Assembly (NCBI RefSeq): GCF_900109545.1
Contig: NZ_FOAP01000019.1
Span: 112,257 to 176,256 of the forward strand
Origin: Stigmatella aurantiaca
GTDB lineage: Bacteria; Myxococcota; Myxococcia; Myxococcales; Myxococcaceae
DNA: 64,000 nt
Reading direction: 5' to 3'
Under the pieces are notes generated by a model. It did not search any database. It had not been told where the DNA came from and saw only the letters and a list, made by a program, of their open reading frames with translations. Shown here one piece after another: positions 44,114 to 53,591 of the stretch. The translations under genes were made by a program, and so were the position numbers. Within the stretch, counting starts at the first letter, position 1; the number at the start of each line of letters is the position of its first letter.

Positions 44114-45424
44114 ATGGATCGCCGTTCATTTCTGAAGTGGAGCGGCCTCGCCACGAGCGCGGCCATGGTGAGCAGGGCCCAGGCCGCGCCCGGGGCGCTC
44201 ACCGGGAGCAGGCCGCCGCCCGCGCGGGTGGTGGCCCCGGGAGGCCAGGTCGCCGTCGTCACGCCCAACGGGGCCACGCTGCCCATGAAGACGGTGGGCA
44301 AGGTGAAGGTGGGCCACCTCATCGCCGAGGAGTTCGAGCACGAGTTCGCCCCGGGCATGAAGGCGCTCGCCTGGGGCTACAATGGCCGGACGCCGGGGCC
44401 CACCCTCGAGGTGACGGAAGGGGACCGGGTCCGCATCTACGTCACCAACCGGCTGCCGGAGCCCACCACGGCCCACTGGCACGGCATCATCCTGCCCAAT
44501 GGCATGGATGGCGTGGCGGGGCTGAACCAGCGCCCGATTCCTCCCGGGGAGACGTACGTCTACGAGTTCACCCTGCGCCACCCGGGCACCTTCATGTACC
44601 ACCCCCACTTCGACGAGATGACCCAGATGGCGCTCGGGATGATGGGGATGTTCATCGTGCACCCGAAGGTGCCGGTGGGCCCGCGCGTGGACCGGGACTT
44701 CGTGCTGATGACGCACGAGTGGCGGCTGGACGTGGGCGCCAAGCGGCCGGACCCCAACGAGATGACGGACTTCAACGTCCTCACCTTCAACAGCAAGTCC
44801 TTCCCGGCCACCGAGCCCCTGCTGGTGGGCAAGGGCGAGCGGGTGCGCATCCGCCTGGGCAACCTGAGCGCCATGGACCACCACCCCATCCACCTGCACG
44901 GGCTGTCCTTCAAGCTCACGGCCACGGATGGGGGCTACGTGCCGCCGTCCGCGCAGATTCCGGAGACCACGGTGCTCGTCCCAGTGGGCAGCACCCGGGT
45001 CATCGAGTTCGTGCCGGACGAGCCGGGTGACTGGGCCATGCACTGCCACATGACACACCACGTCATGACGCAGATGGGGCACGACATGCCGAACATGGTG
45101 GGCGCGGACACGCGGAAGCTGGACCACCGGATGAGCCGCGTCATGCCGGACTTCATGACCATGGGGACGATGGGCATGGGGGGCATGGGCGAGATGGAGA
45201 TGCCCATGCCGCCCAACAGCCTGCCCATGCGCGGCGGCCCGGGCCCGTTCTCGTACATCGACATGGGCGGCATGTTCACCATCCTCAAGGTGCGCGACGA
45301 CCCGGACCGCGCCGACCCGAACGGCTGGTACGTGCACCCGCCGGGCACCGTGGCGGGCCCGGCCACCGCGCAACAACTGGCCGCCGACGGCATCGAGCTC
45401 CCCGATGGACCCAAGGAAGGCTAG
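44114..45424 (+). CDS. cuoB: Tat-exported multicopper oxidase
   Basis: The 436-residue protein starts with a Tat signal (DRRSFLKWSG). All multicopper oxidase sites are visible: AHWHGIILP, MYHPHFDEM, MDHHPIHLHG and MHCHMTHHVMTQM, which together supply the type 1, 2 and 3 copper ligands. A Met-rich segment near residues 340-385 (many MxM and GMGGM) could load or sense Cu(I). It probably oxidises Cu(I) to less toxic Cu(II) in the periplasm. The assignment to the CuoB group of Myxococcus is made from operon context and is less certain than the enzyme family. Its last 20 bases overlap the sigma factor start. Confidence 0.9.
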   Translation: MDRRSFLKWSGLATSAAMVSRAQAAPGALTGSRPPPARVVAPGGQVAVVTPNGATLPMKTVGKVKVGHLIAEEFEHEFAPGMKALAWGYNGRTPGPTLEVTEGDRVRIYVTNRLPEPTTAHWHGIILPNGMDGVAGLNQRPIPPGETYVYEFTLRHPGTFMYHPHFDEMTQMALGMMGMFIVHPKVPVGPRVDRDFVLMTHEWRLDVGAKRPDPNEMTDFNVLTFNSKSFPATEPLLVGKGERVRIRLGNLSAMDHHPIHLHGLSFKLTATDGGYVPPSAQIPETTVLVPVGSTRVIEFVPDEPGDWAMHCHMTHHVMTQMGHDMPNMVGADTRKLDHRMSRVMPDFMTMGTMGMGGMGEMEMPMPPNSLPMRGGPGPFSYIDMGGMFTILKVRDDPDRADPNGWYVHPPGTVAGPATAQQLAADGIELPDGPKEG

Positions 45425-46010
45425 CGAACCCAGGCCCCTGTCCGAGCCGGCGCGGCAGCTGCTCGTGTCGAACTACCCCCGCTTCCGCGCCTTCCTCCTG
45501 CGCAGGACGGGGAGCGAGCCCGTGGCGGAGGAGGTGCTCCAGGGCGTCCTCGTCCGGGTGCTGGAGCGCGGGGCCCCGGCGCTGGAGGGCGCGCGGCTGA
45601 TGGCGTGGTTCTACCGGGTGCTGCGCAATGCCCTGGCGGACCACGTGCGGCACGCACGGGCCGGGGAGCGCGCCCTGGCCCGGGAAGCCCGGGACGCGGA
45701 GGGGGCGGTGCTCCAGCCCGGGCTGAAGCGCTCGGTCTGCCAGTGCCTCCACCGCGAGCTGGAGGCGCTCAAGCCCGAGTACGCGGAGGCCGTGCGCCAG
45801 GTGGACCTGGAGGAGCGCCCGCTGGCGGAGGCGGCCGAGGCCTCGGGCATCACCTCCAACAACGCGGCCGTCCGGCTGCACCGGGCCCGGCAGGCCCTCA
45901 AGAAGCGGCTGGAGAAGACGTGCGGCGCGTGCGCGGCCCAGGGGTGCCTGGACTGTGACTGTGCCCGGTCCGCCGCGGCGCTTGTTTACGAGCGGAAGGA
46001 CGGGGGCTGA
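45405..46010 (+). CDS. corE: CorE-like ECF sigma factor with Cys-rich tail
   Basis: The 201-residue protein has sigma region 2 (about 20-85, MAWFYRVLRNALADHVRHARA) and region 4 (about 115-175, LAEAAEASGITSNNAAVRLHRARQAL). It ends with a Cys-rich tail, CGACAAQGCLDCDC, and has an extra CQC pair before region 4. CorE of Myxococcus xanthus is an ECF sigma factor with such a tail that senses copper redox state directly, without an anti-sigma factor, and activates copA-type and multicopper oxidase genes. No anti-sigma gene is present here either. It is the last gene of the operon it probably controls. Confidence 0.88.
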   Translation: MDPRKASEPRPLSEPARQLLVSNYPRFRAFLLRRTGSEPVAEEVLQGVLVRVLERGAPALEGARLMAWFYRVLRNALADHVRHARAGERALAREARDAEGAVLQPGLKRSVCQCLHRELEALKPEYAEAVRQVDLEERPLAEAAEASGITSNNAAVRLHRARQALKKRLEKTCGACAAQGCLDCDCARSAAALVYERKDGG

Positions 46011-46050
46011 ACGGCCTGTGAGGCCGGGGCGCCCGTGCTAGAAGGCGCCC

Positions 46051-46488
46051 ATGCTCAAACCAGGAGACACGGCGCCGGACTTCACGGTCCGCGACCACAC
46101 GGGCCGGACGCATTCGCTGTCCGACTACCGGGGCAAGACGGTGGTGCTCTGGTTCTACCCGAAGGCGGACACCCCCGGCTGCACGGCCGAGGGCTGCGGC
46201 TTCCGCGACCACAAGGCGGGCTACCAGCAGAAGAACGCGGAGATCCTCGGCATCAGCTTCGACACGCCCCAGGAGAACCAGGCGTTCTCGGAGAAGTTCG
46301 GCTTCAACTTCCCCCTGCTGTGCGACACCGACCGCAAGGTGGGGCTGGCCTACGGGGCGTGTGACGATGCCCAGGCGCCCAACGCGCGCCGCGTGGGCGT
46401 CATCATCGGGCCGGACGGCAAGGTGAAGGAGTACTCGCCCAAGGTGGACGCGCGGAGCTTCCCGCAGCAGGCGCTCGCGGGGCTCTAA
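46051..46488 (+). CDS. bcp: Thioredoxin-dependent thiol peroxidase (BCP-type peroxiredoxin)
   Basis: A 145-residue peroxiredoxin of the BCP group. The peroxidatic Cys and a resolving Cys five residues later are in ADTPGCTAEGCGFRD near residue 45, the atypical two-Cys arrangement. No signal peptide, so cytoplasmic, in contrast to the peroxiredoxin at 36366. It reduces peroxides with thioredoxin. It lies 40 bases after the sigma factor and may be read through from the copper operon, but it could have its own promoter. A strong hairpin follows. Confidence 0.93.
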   Translation: MLKPGDTAPDFTVRDHTGRTHSLSDYRGKTVVLWFYPKADTPGCTAEGCGFRDHKAGYQQKNAEILGISFDTPQENQAFSEKFGFNFPLLCDTDRKVGLAYGACDDAQAPNARRVGVIIGPDGKVKEYSPKVDARSFPQQALAGL

Positions 46489-46494
46489 ACGCAA

Positions 46495-46528
46495 CCGTGC
46501 TCCCGGAAGTCCTCCTCCGGGAGCACGG
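46495..46528. terminator. Bidirectional terminator hairpin between bcp and the desaturase
   Basis: A perfect 13-bp stem, ccgtgctcccgga with tccgggagcacgg, and an 8-base loop, 6 bases after the bcp stop and 19 before the desaturase stop. It serves two convergent genes. Confidence 0.85.
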
Positions 46529-46547
46529 GAACAACGGCCCGAGGGGC

Positions 46548-47615
<1,068 letters not shown>

Positions 47616-47635
47616 CCCCCCATGTCATGGCTCTG

Positions 47636-49060
47636 TCAGGAGGCCGCAGATTGCCGAAGCTCTGTGAGCCAAGCTTCGAAACCCGGGTGCCCATGCAGGG
47701 GGGCCAGGTCCTCATCCGAGGCGGCATAGGCCGCGTCCCGGTAGCCGAGCGCCTTGGCGCGGTGCAGCAGACGCACCGCGTCTGAAACATTCTGCGCCTT
47801 GGCGAAGGCACACGCCGCGTCATACGCGATCTGAGGGTTGGGCACGTAGTCGAGCGCCGCCTCGCCCATGGCCGCCGCCTCGGAATACGCGCCCCGGATG
47901 AACAGCACCCGCTCCGCGCAGGAGAAGGCGGCCGCCAGGTCCACGCCCGGCAGCTTGAGCGCCGCGTCCCGTTTGCCCGCGCGCAGGAGGCTCCCGCCGT
48001 ACTCGTGCATCACCGTGCGGTCCCCGGTGTCGCGCCACGCCATCTCCCAGAGGGGCAGGGCCCGCGTCTCATCTCCCACCAGGGAGAAGGCCGCCGCCAG
48101 GGCGTGGCTCTCCACCGGCTGGCCCTGCACCTGGGCGAAGTGGTCCAGCGCGAGCCGGCCCTGGCCTCCCTTGACCGCCACCCACCCCAGCAGATGGTGG
48201 GCGTGGCTGGCCAACTGGGGGGTGAGGGCCTCGCCCGCCTCCAGCACGGGGGTGGCCAGGGTGCGCGCCTCATCGAGCGCTCCCCGGGAGAGCGCCTGCT
48301 GCGCCTGGCGGAGGGCCTCGGCCAGGGGACGCTGGTCCTCGCCCATGCGGCCGGCCTGGAAGGCATCCCGGATGGCCCGGACGCACTGGAAGCCCCACAT
48401 GGCGAAGAAGACCGGCAAGAGCAGGGAGCCGGTGCTCAGCCCCCAGGCCACCATGGCCAGGGAGATGAGGAGCGCGAGCCCCTGGGCGGCGATGAAGCCC
48501 GCGCGGCCGAAGAAGCGCGAGGCCAGCGTGGTGGTGACATGGCCCCCGTCCAGGGGCGGCACGGGCAGCAGGTTGAGTGCGGCCCAGAAGAGGTTGGCCC
48601 GGAGGAACCAGAAGAGGAAGAAGTCGAGCGCCAGCGAGTGGCCCCCCACCACGGTGGCCCCCACCCAGCACACGGCCCCCAGGAGCAGGCCGAACAGGGG
48701 GCCCGCGAGCGTGCTCAGCACGCTCTTGTGCCAGGGGATGGGGCTGGGGGCGTTGGGGTACGTCTCCCCGCCAAGCCACACCAGGACGATGTTCGGTTGG
48801 TAACCGAACGCCCGGAAGAAGATGGCATGGCCCAGCTCGTGGACGACCACGGAGACGAAGACGATGAACATCCAGGCCAGCACGTACGCCGCGATGGCGG
48901 CCCCATACCGGGGGTGCCCCTCCTCCAGCACGTACTCGGCCAGCCACGGGGGGCCGACCTGGGAGGCGTAGGAGGCGAAGCTCCACCCGAACACGGCCGA
49001 GGCGAGCAGGTGGAAGGAGTGGACCTCGACGGGAATGCTCCCGAGGCGGAAACGGAACAT
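47636..49060 (-). CDS. Site-2-type membrane metalloprotease with C-terminal TPR-like domain
   Basis: The 474-residue protein is an M50 intramembrane protease: zinc motif HELGHAIFF near residue 73 in the second hydrophobic segment and LLPVPPLDGGH near residue 163 in a later one. About 190 C-terminal residues are soluble helix pairs resembling TPRs (LALDHFAQVQGQPVESHALA). M50 proteases cut membrane-bound regulators or anti-sigma factors; the substrate is unknown. The unusual feature is the TPR tail, which may recruit the substrate. It sits 20 bases upstream of the desaturase, suggesting a link with membrane lipid adjustment. Confidence 0.9.
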   Translation of the reverse strand: MFRFRLGSIPVEVHSFHLLASAVFGWSFASYASQVGPPWLAEYVLEEGHPRYGAAIAAYVLAWMFIVFVSVVVHELGHAIFFRAFGYQPNIVLVWLGGETYPNAPSPIPWHKSVLSTLAGPLFGLLLGAVCWVGATVVGGHSLALDFFLFWFLRANLFWAALNLLPVPPLDGGHVTTTLASRFFGRAGFIAAQGLALLISLAMVAWGLSTGSLLLPVFFAMWGFQCVRAIRDAFQAGRMGEDQRPLAEALRQAQQALSRGALDEARTLATPVLEAGEALTPQLASHAHHLLGWVAVKGGQGRLALDHFAQVQGQPVESHALAAAFSLVGDETRALPLWEMAWRDTGDRTVMHEYGGSLLRAGKRDAALKLPGVDLAAAFSCAERVLFIRGAYSEAAAMGEAALDYVPNPQIAYDAACAFAKAQNVSDAVRLLHRAKALGYRDAAYAASDEDLAPLHGHPGFEAWLTELRQSAAS

Positions 49061-49152
49061 TGGGGCGTACCTTAACCGTTCAGGTCCAGCCGCGCAGACT
49101 GTTACGCCACCCCTGCGGCGCTTCTGGCAATCCGCTAGGTTCCCGGCCCTCC

Positions 49153-50166
49153 ATGTTGCAGATCGGTCCTTATTCCCTTCCCAATCCGTACATTCTGGCC
49201 CCCATGGCGGGGGTGAGCGAGCGGCCCTTCCGCGTCATCGCCTTCAAGTGGGGCGCGGCGCTGTGCCCCACCGAGCTGGTGAGCGCCCAGGGGCTCATGC
49301 GCGCCAACCAGCGCACGCTCAAGTACCTGCGCTTCTCGCCCGAGGTGGAGCGGCCCTACTCGCTCCAGATTTTCGGCGGCGAGCCGGAGGCCATGGCCCG
49401 GGCGGCGGTGGTGGGCAAGGCGTATGGCGCGCAGATCATCGACATCAACATGGGCTGCCCGGTGAAGAAGGTGACGAAGAACGGGGCGGGCAGCGCCCTG
49501 ATGTGCGAGCCCGTGCGCGCCGCCCGCATCGTCGAGGAGATCGGCAAGGCCACGGGGCTGCCCGTCACCTGTAAAATCCGCTCGGGGTGGGATGCGGGCC
49601 ACCGCAACTACCTCCAGATGGCCGGGGAGCTGTTCGCGGCGGGCTGCGCGGCGCTCGCCATCCACCCGCGCACCCGGGACCAGGGCTATTCGGGGAGCGC
49701 CGACTGGAGCGTCATCGCGGACCTCAAGCGCCACTTCCCGGACCGGGCCATCATCGGCAACGGGGACGTGAAGACGCCCGCGGACGCGCGCCGCATGTTG
49801 GAGACCACCGGCTGTGACTTCGTGATGATTGGCCGGGGGGCGCTGGGCAACCCGTGGATCTTCCGGGAGCTGGCCGGAGGCCCTCCGCCCACCCCCGAGG
49901 AGCGCTGCGCGGGGGTGCTGGAGCACTTCCGGGCCCACGTGGAGTTCGTGGGCGAGCCGCTGGGCGCGGTGCGCTCCTTCCGCCGGCACATGGCCTGGTA
50001 CGCGTACGGGCTGCACGGCGCCGCCGCCTTCCGCGCGGAAGTGAACACGCTGGAGACCCCCGCGAGCGTGGAGGACGCCGTGGCGCGCTTCTTCATGTCG
50101 GCCCCGGTGGACGCCCAGGCCCCCACGGAGGAGCAGGAGGTCGACTACCGGGCGGCGCTGGGCTGA
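49153..50166 (+). CDS. dusB: tRNA-dihydrouridine synthase B
   Basis: The 337-residue protein reduces uridines in the tRNA D-loop using FMN and NADPH. Signatures: APMAGVSERPFR at the N-terminus, IDINMGCPVKKVTKNGAGSA with the active-site Cys near residue 100, RTRDQGYSGSADW, and IGNGDVKTPADA. ATG 49153 starts the family-conserved region (MLQIGPYSLPNP). Its last 22 bases overlap the convergent GH1 gene. Confidence 0.94.
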   Translation: MLQIGPYSLPNPYILAPMAGVSERPFRVIAFKWGAALCPTELVSAQGLMRANQRTLKYLRFSPEVERPYSLQIFGGEPEAMARAAVVGKAYGAQIIDINMGCPVKKVTKNGAGSALMCEPVRAARIVEEIGKATGLPVTCKIRSGWDAGHRNYLQMAGELFAAGCAALAIHPRTRDQGYSGSADWSVIADLKRHFPDRAIIGNGDVKTPADARRMLETTGCDFVMIGRGALGNPWIFRELAGGPPPTPEERCAGVLEHFRAHVEFVGEPLGAVRSFRRHMAWYAYGLHGAAAFRAEVNTLETPASVEDAVARFFMSAPVDAQAPTEEQEVDYRAALG

Positions 50167-51464
50167 GCCTGGAGCACGGCCTCCGGAGGCACCAGCCGCC
50201 GCCCCTGGGCCACGGCGCGGAAGTACGCGCAGGCCGGGGTGGGGCGGCGCTCCAGGGTGTCGAAGTCCACGTGGTACAGGCCGAAGCGGGGCCCCCAGCC
50301 CTCCAGCCACTCGAAATTGTCGAGCAGGCTCCAATAGAGGTAGCCGCGCACGTCCACGCCCTGGGCCCGCGCGGCGAGCACCTGCTCCAGGTGCCGGTGA
50401 ATGTAGTGGGGACGCCGCTGGCCCCCCCGGTCATCGATGCCGTTCTCCGTCACCCACACGGGCAGCCCGTAGCGCTTCGTCTCGCGCAGGATGTCCCCGA
50501 AGCCCTCGGGGTAGTCCTCCCAGCCGATGTCCGTGAGCCCCCGGTGCAGCCGGTCCCGGAACTGGAACGCGAGGAAGGGGTGGCGCGGCAGGAAGCGCAG
50601 GTGGGCGCGGGAGTAGTAGTTGACGCCGATGAACTCGCACGAGCCCCGGGCCTCGGGGATGTGGGCGCGGGTGGAGGCCACCCCGGGCATCGTCACCCGC
50701 AGCTTCCCGGTGACGAGCGCCTCGTGGAAGGCGTGGTTGTAGGCGTGCGCCCCCAGCCGGACGAGGGCGCGGTCCACCGGGTGCCACCACCGGTCCGGGG
50801 CGAAGCGGAGCATGTTCTGGGAGATGCCCAGCTCCACCTTCCCGAGCACCGCCTGGAGCTCCTCGCGCGCCGCCACGTGCGCGCGCACCATGTTCTCCAG
50901 GGCCGCCATCGTCTTCGGCCCATCGGCGAGGCCCGGGGGCAGAACGCCCTGGAGGTAGCCACCCAGCAGCACCACCATGGGCTCGTTCAGGCTGATGACG
51001 AGTGCCTCCAACCCCTTCAAAAGAGGGGCGCACGCGCGCGCGTAGGCCCGGAAGGCGTCCACGCTTGAGGGCAGGTGCCAGGGCGTCTCGCGGTGGAACC
51101 ACGTGGGGTGGGTGAAGTGGTGGAGCGTCACCACGGGCCGCAGCCCCCGGGCCTTCATCCGCAGCAGCCGCTCCCGGTAGGCCTCCAGGGCCGCGCCGTC
51201 GAAGCGCCCCCGCTCGGGCTCGATGCGCGCCCACTCCAGCGAGACGCGGAAGGCGGCGGCGCCGGCGTCCAGGGCCAGCCCGTAGTCCTCCTCGTAACGG
51301 TTCCAGTGGTCCACCGCGCGGCCGCAGCGCATGTGCGGCTCCTTCAGCTTCCCGGCGCGCTCCCACTCGGCCCAGTCGTTCTCGATGCCGCCCTCCACCT
51401 GATAGGCGGAGGTGGCCACCCCGAAGGTGAAGTCCTGCGGAAACGTCGTCTCGTCGGCACTCAT
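50145..51464 (-). CDS. Family 1 glycosidase (beta-glucosidase)
   Basis: The 439-residue protein is a GH1 beta-glycosidase. The N-terminal DFTFGVATSAYQVEGG is typical, the acid/base Glu is in ISLNEPMV near residue 165, and the nucleophile Glu is in VWVTENGIDD near residue 345. W-SLLDNFEW is present before the C-terminus. There is no signal peptide, so it probably hydrolyses imported disaccharides or aryl glucosides. ATG 51464 fits the family start. The coding end overlaps dusB by 22 bases on the other strand. Confidence 0.93.
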   Translation of the reverse strand: MSADETTFPQDFTFGVATSAYQVEGGIENDWAEWERAGKLKEPHMRCGRAVDHWNRYEEDYGLALDAGAAAFRVSLEWARIEPERGRFDGAALEAYRERLLRMKARGLRPVVTLHHFTHPTWFHRETPWHLPSSVDAFRAYARACAPLLKGLEALVISLNEPMVVLLGGYLQGVLPPGLADGPKTMAALENMVRAHVAAREELQAVLGKVELGISQNMLRFAPDRWWHPVDRALVRLGAHAYNHAFHEALVTGKLRVTMPGVASTRAHIPEARGSCEFIGVNYYSRAHLRFLPRHPFLAFQFRDRLHRGLTDIGWEDYPEGFGDILRETKRYGLPVWVTENGIDDRGGQRRPHYIHRHLEQVLAARAQGVDVRGYLYWSLLDNFEWLEGWGPRFGLYHVDFDTLERRPTPACAYFRAVAQGRRLVPPEAVLQAQPSAAR

Positions 51465-51734
51465 CGCGGGCGCGCACGCTAGGCCGCGGACTCGGGCCGG
51501 CGGAAGCGCGGCGTGTCCCCGGGGCCCAGTGCGAGGCAGCGGACAGTTGCCGGGAATGAATCCGCGTCGCGTCCGGAGCCGGATTCTCGGCCTCCGCGCC
51601 ACGTCGTGTCCCGAGGCTGAAAATCGGCCTCCGCGCGTGCGCGAAGGCCCGCGCGGAGCTGCGCGAAGAGGCCCGCGAACGCGCGCGAGCCGGAAAATCG
51701 GCCTGCGATGAACCATGCAATACGTCACCATGCG
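51465..51734. other. Intergenic region with short degenerate direct repeats
   Basis: No gene is seen. The block GGAAAATCGGCCT occurs in two near-copies (about 51617 and 51692) flanking a GCGCGAAG-GCCCGCG repeat. Function unknown. Confidence 0.45.
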
Positions 51735-51763
51735 TTGACACACACGCGTGGTGCCTCTACCAT
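51735..51763 (+). promoter_or_regulatory. Consensus-like housekeeping promoter of the histone-like gene
   Basis: TTGACA (51735-51740), 17 bases, then TACCAT (51758-51763). A perfect -35 with ideal spacing is notable in such GC-rich DNA and suggests strong expression. The leader is about 77 bases and contains a GCACTC/GAGTGC hairpin (51773-51797). Confidence 0.7.
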
Positions 51764-51846
51764 TCAAGTCAAGCACTCAGTCAGTCAGTCCGAGTGCAGG
51801 GCCCCGTCCCCCTGGACGAGGGCAACCAACCGAACGGAGGGTTTGC

Positions 51847-52026
51847 ATGGCCGCTAAGAAGAAGACCGCCTCGAAGACCACGAAGAAGTCCGCCGCCCCG
51901 AAGAAGAAGACGGCGGCCAAGAAGGCTCCGGCGAAGAAGGCCGCCCGTAAGGCGCCTGCGCGCAAGAAGACGGCCAAGACGTCCAAGACGGCCAAGACGG
52001 CCGCCCCGTCTGCGCCCAACGCCTAA
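51847..52026 (+). CDS. Lysine/alanine-rich histone H1-like peptide
   Basis: A 59-residue, extremely basic protein made of repeated AAKK, KKTA and KKAPA motifs, like the C-terminal tail of histone H1 and the bacterial AlgP/HctB-type proteins. It probably binds DNA without sequence preference. ATG 51847 follows GGAGGGT; the frame upstream is not coding-like. The consensus promoter, leader hairpin and strong terminator indicate an abundant, independently transcribed nucleoid protein. Confidence 0.88.
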   Translation: MAAKKKTASKTTKKSAAPKKKTAAKKAPAKKAARKAPARKKTAKTSKTAKTAAPSAPNA

Positions 52027-52068
52027 ACAAGTGGTCGGTCTCCTCGGGAATCCTTGAGGATTTCCGTG

Positions 52069-52104
52069 AACGGCCCGGCGGATTCCGCCGGGCCGTTTTC
52101 ATTT
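52069..52104 (+). terminator. Intrinsic terminator of the histone-like gene
   Basis: A perfect 13-bp stem (aacggcccggcgg with ccgccgggccgtt), a 3-base ATT loop and a following ttcatttt tract. Confidence 0.93.
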
Positions 52105-52130
52105 TCCGCACGCGGGGGTAGGGAAGCTCC

Positions 52131-53591
52131 ATGTCCCTGCGCCCCGTGGAACTGGAACAAGTGGTGGTGGAGGCCGGCACGCGCCTTGCGGGCGCGGTGG
52201 TGCAGAAGGCCTGGTGTCCGCTGTCCCGGCTCGCGTACCTGGAGCTCCGGGTGCCCGGCCGCTCTTTTCTCCTGTGCCTGTGCGCCGAGGGGGAGCTGGC
52301 GCGGCTGTCCGTCGCCGCCGACCGCTTTCCGACCCCCGGAGAGCCCGCCCCCTTCCAGCGCTGGCTTCGCCAGGAGCTGACCGGCTTCAAGCTGCGATCG
52401 GCCGAGTGGCGGGAGGCCGAGCGGGCCGCCGTGCTGGAGTTCCACCGGGAAGAAGAGGGCATCCGGCGGCTGGTGCTGGAGCTGGCCTCGCCCGGAGGGC
52501 TCGTGCTGCTGAGCGCGAGCGGGCGCGTGCTGATGCTCTCGGGCGAAGGGTTCGCGCAGCGCCGGGGGCTGCACCCTGGGGCGGAGTGGACGCCGCCGGA
52601 GCCCCTGTCCCCCGAGGCGCTGGCGAAGGCCCGGAGCGCCCCGTCCCGCCTGCAGCCAAACCCGGAGGACTTCGCCCCGCTGGGGGAGGCCGCGGAGCGG
52701 CTGCTGGGCCAGAAGGATCGCCGCAGCCGCGCGGACTCCATCCGCCGGCGCCTCGCGCAGCCGTACCGGGCGCGCCTCAAGCGCTCGGGCCGGACGCTGG
52801 AGAAGGTGCGCGCGGAGGCGGCCCGGGGGCCGGACGCGGAGGAGCACCGGAAACTGGGCGAGCTGCTCTCGCAGAACCTCCACCGCCTGCGCCGGGGAGC
52901 CACCGAGGTGACGCTCACCGCGTACACCGAGGCGGGCATGGAGGAGGTGAAGGTGAAGCTGGACCCGAAGCGCGGGCCGAAGGAGCAGGTGGACTGGCAC
53001 TTCCACCAGTACCGGCGGCTGACGCGGGGCGTGGAGCAGGCCCGCAGGCGCGAGGCGGAGCTGGCGCGCGAGGTGGCCCACGCGCGCGAGGCGCTGGAGC
53101 AGCTCGAGCGCATGGACGAGGCGGCGCTGCTGGCCCAGGCGGAGGTGCTCCTGCTGCCCACGGGGGAAGACGGCCCGCCGGAGGGACGTCCTTATAAGGA
53201 GTACGTGGGCCATGGCGGCCAGCGCATCTGGGTGGGGCGAGGCTCGGAGGACAACGACACCCTGAGCTTCAAGGTGGCGCGGCCCTACCACCTCTGGCTG
53301 CACGCGCGGGGGCAGCCGGGCAGCCACGTGGTGGTGCCGCTGGAGAAGGGCAGGGAGGTGCCGCAGGAGGTGTTGCTGGATGCGGCGCACCTGGCCCTCC
53401 ACCACTCGGGGGCCAAGGGCGAGCCGCGAGGCGAGGTGAGCTACGTGCCGGTGAAGTTCCTCCGCAAGGTGAAGGGCGCCGCGCCGGGGCAGGTTCAATA
53501 CTCCCGGGAGAAAACGTTCCAGGTGCGCATGGAGCCCGAGCGGCTCGAGCGGCTGCTCAAGACGCGCCACACGGAGCCCCCCGCCCCATGA
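52131..53591 (+). CDS. rqcH: RqcH-type NFACT protein
   Basis: The 486-residue protein has an NFACT-N domain, a coiled middle (about 290-345, RRREAELAREVAHAREALEQ) and an NFACT-R domain (about 370-450) with YHLWLHARGQPGSHVVVP. RqcH binds obstructed 50S subunits and adds alanine tails to stalled chains for degradation. Canonical RqcH is about 550-570 residues, so this one is shorter, mainly N-terminally. The tRNA-binding DR pair appears as ER in EAERAAVLEF; this alignment is tentative. The stop overlaps the next gene start by 4 bases. Confidence 0.88.
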   Translation: MSLRPVELEQVVVEAGTRLAGAVVQKAWCPLSRLAYLELRVPGRSFLLCLCAEGELARLSVAADRFPTPGEPAPFQRWLRQELTGFKLRSAEWREAERAAVLEFHREEEGIRRLVLELASPGGLVLLSASGRVLMLSGEGFAQRRGLHPGAEWTPPEPLSPEALAKARSAPSRLQPNPEDFAPLGEAAERLLGQKDRRSRADSIRRRLAQPYRARLKRSGRTLEKVRAEAARGPDAEEHRKLGELLSQNLHRLRRGATEVTLTAYTEAGMEEVKVKLDPKRGPKEQVDWHFHQYRRLTRGVEQARRREAELAREVAHAREALEQLERMDEAALLAQAEVLLLPTGEDGPPEGRPYKEYVGHGGQRIWVGRGSEDNDTLSFKVARPYHLWLHARGQPGSHVVVPLEKGREVPQEVLLDAAHLALHHSGAKGEPRGEVSYVPVKFLRKVKGAAPGQVQYSREKTFQVRMEPERLERLLKTRHTEPPAP

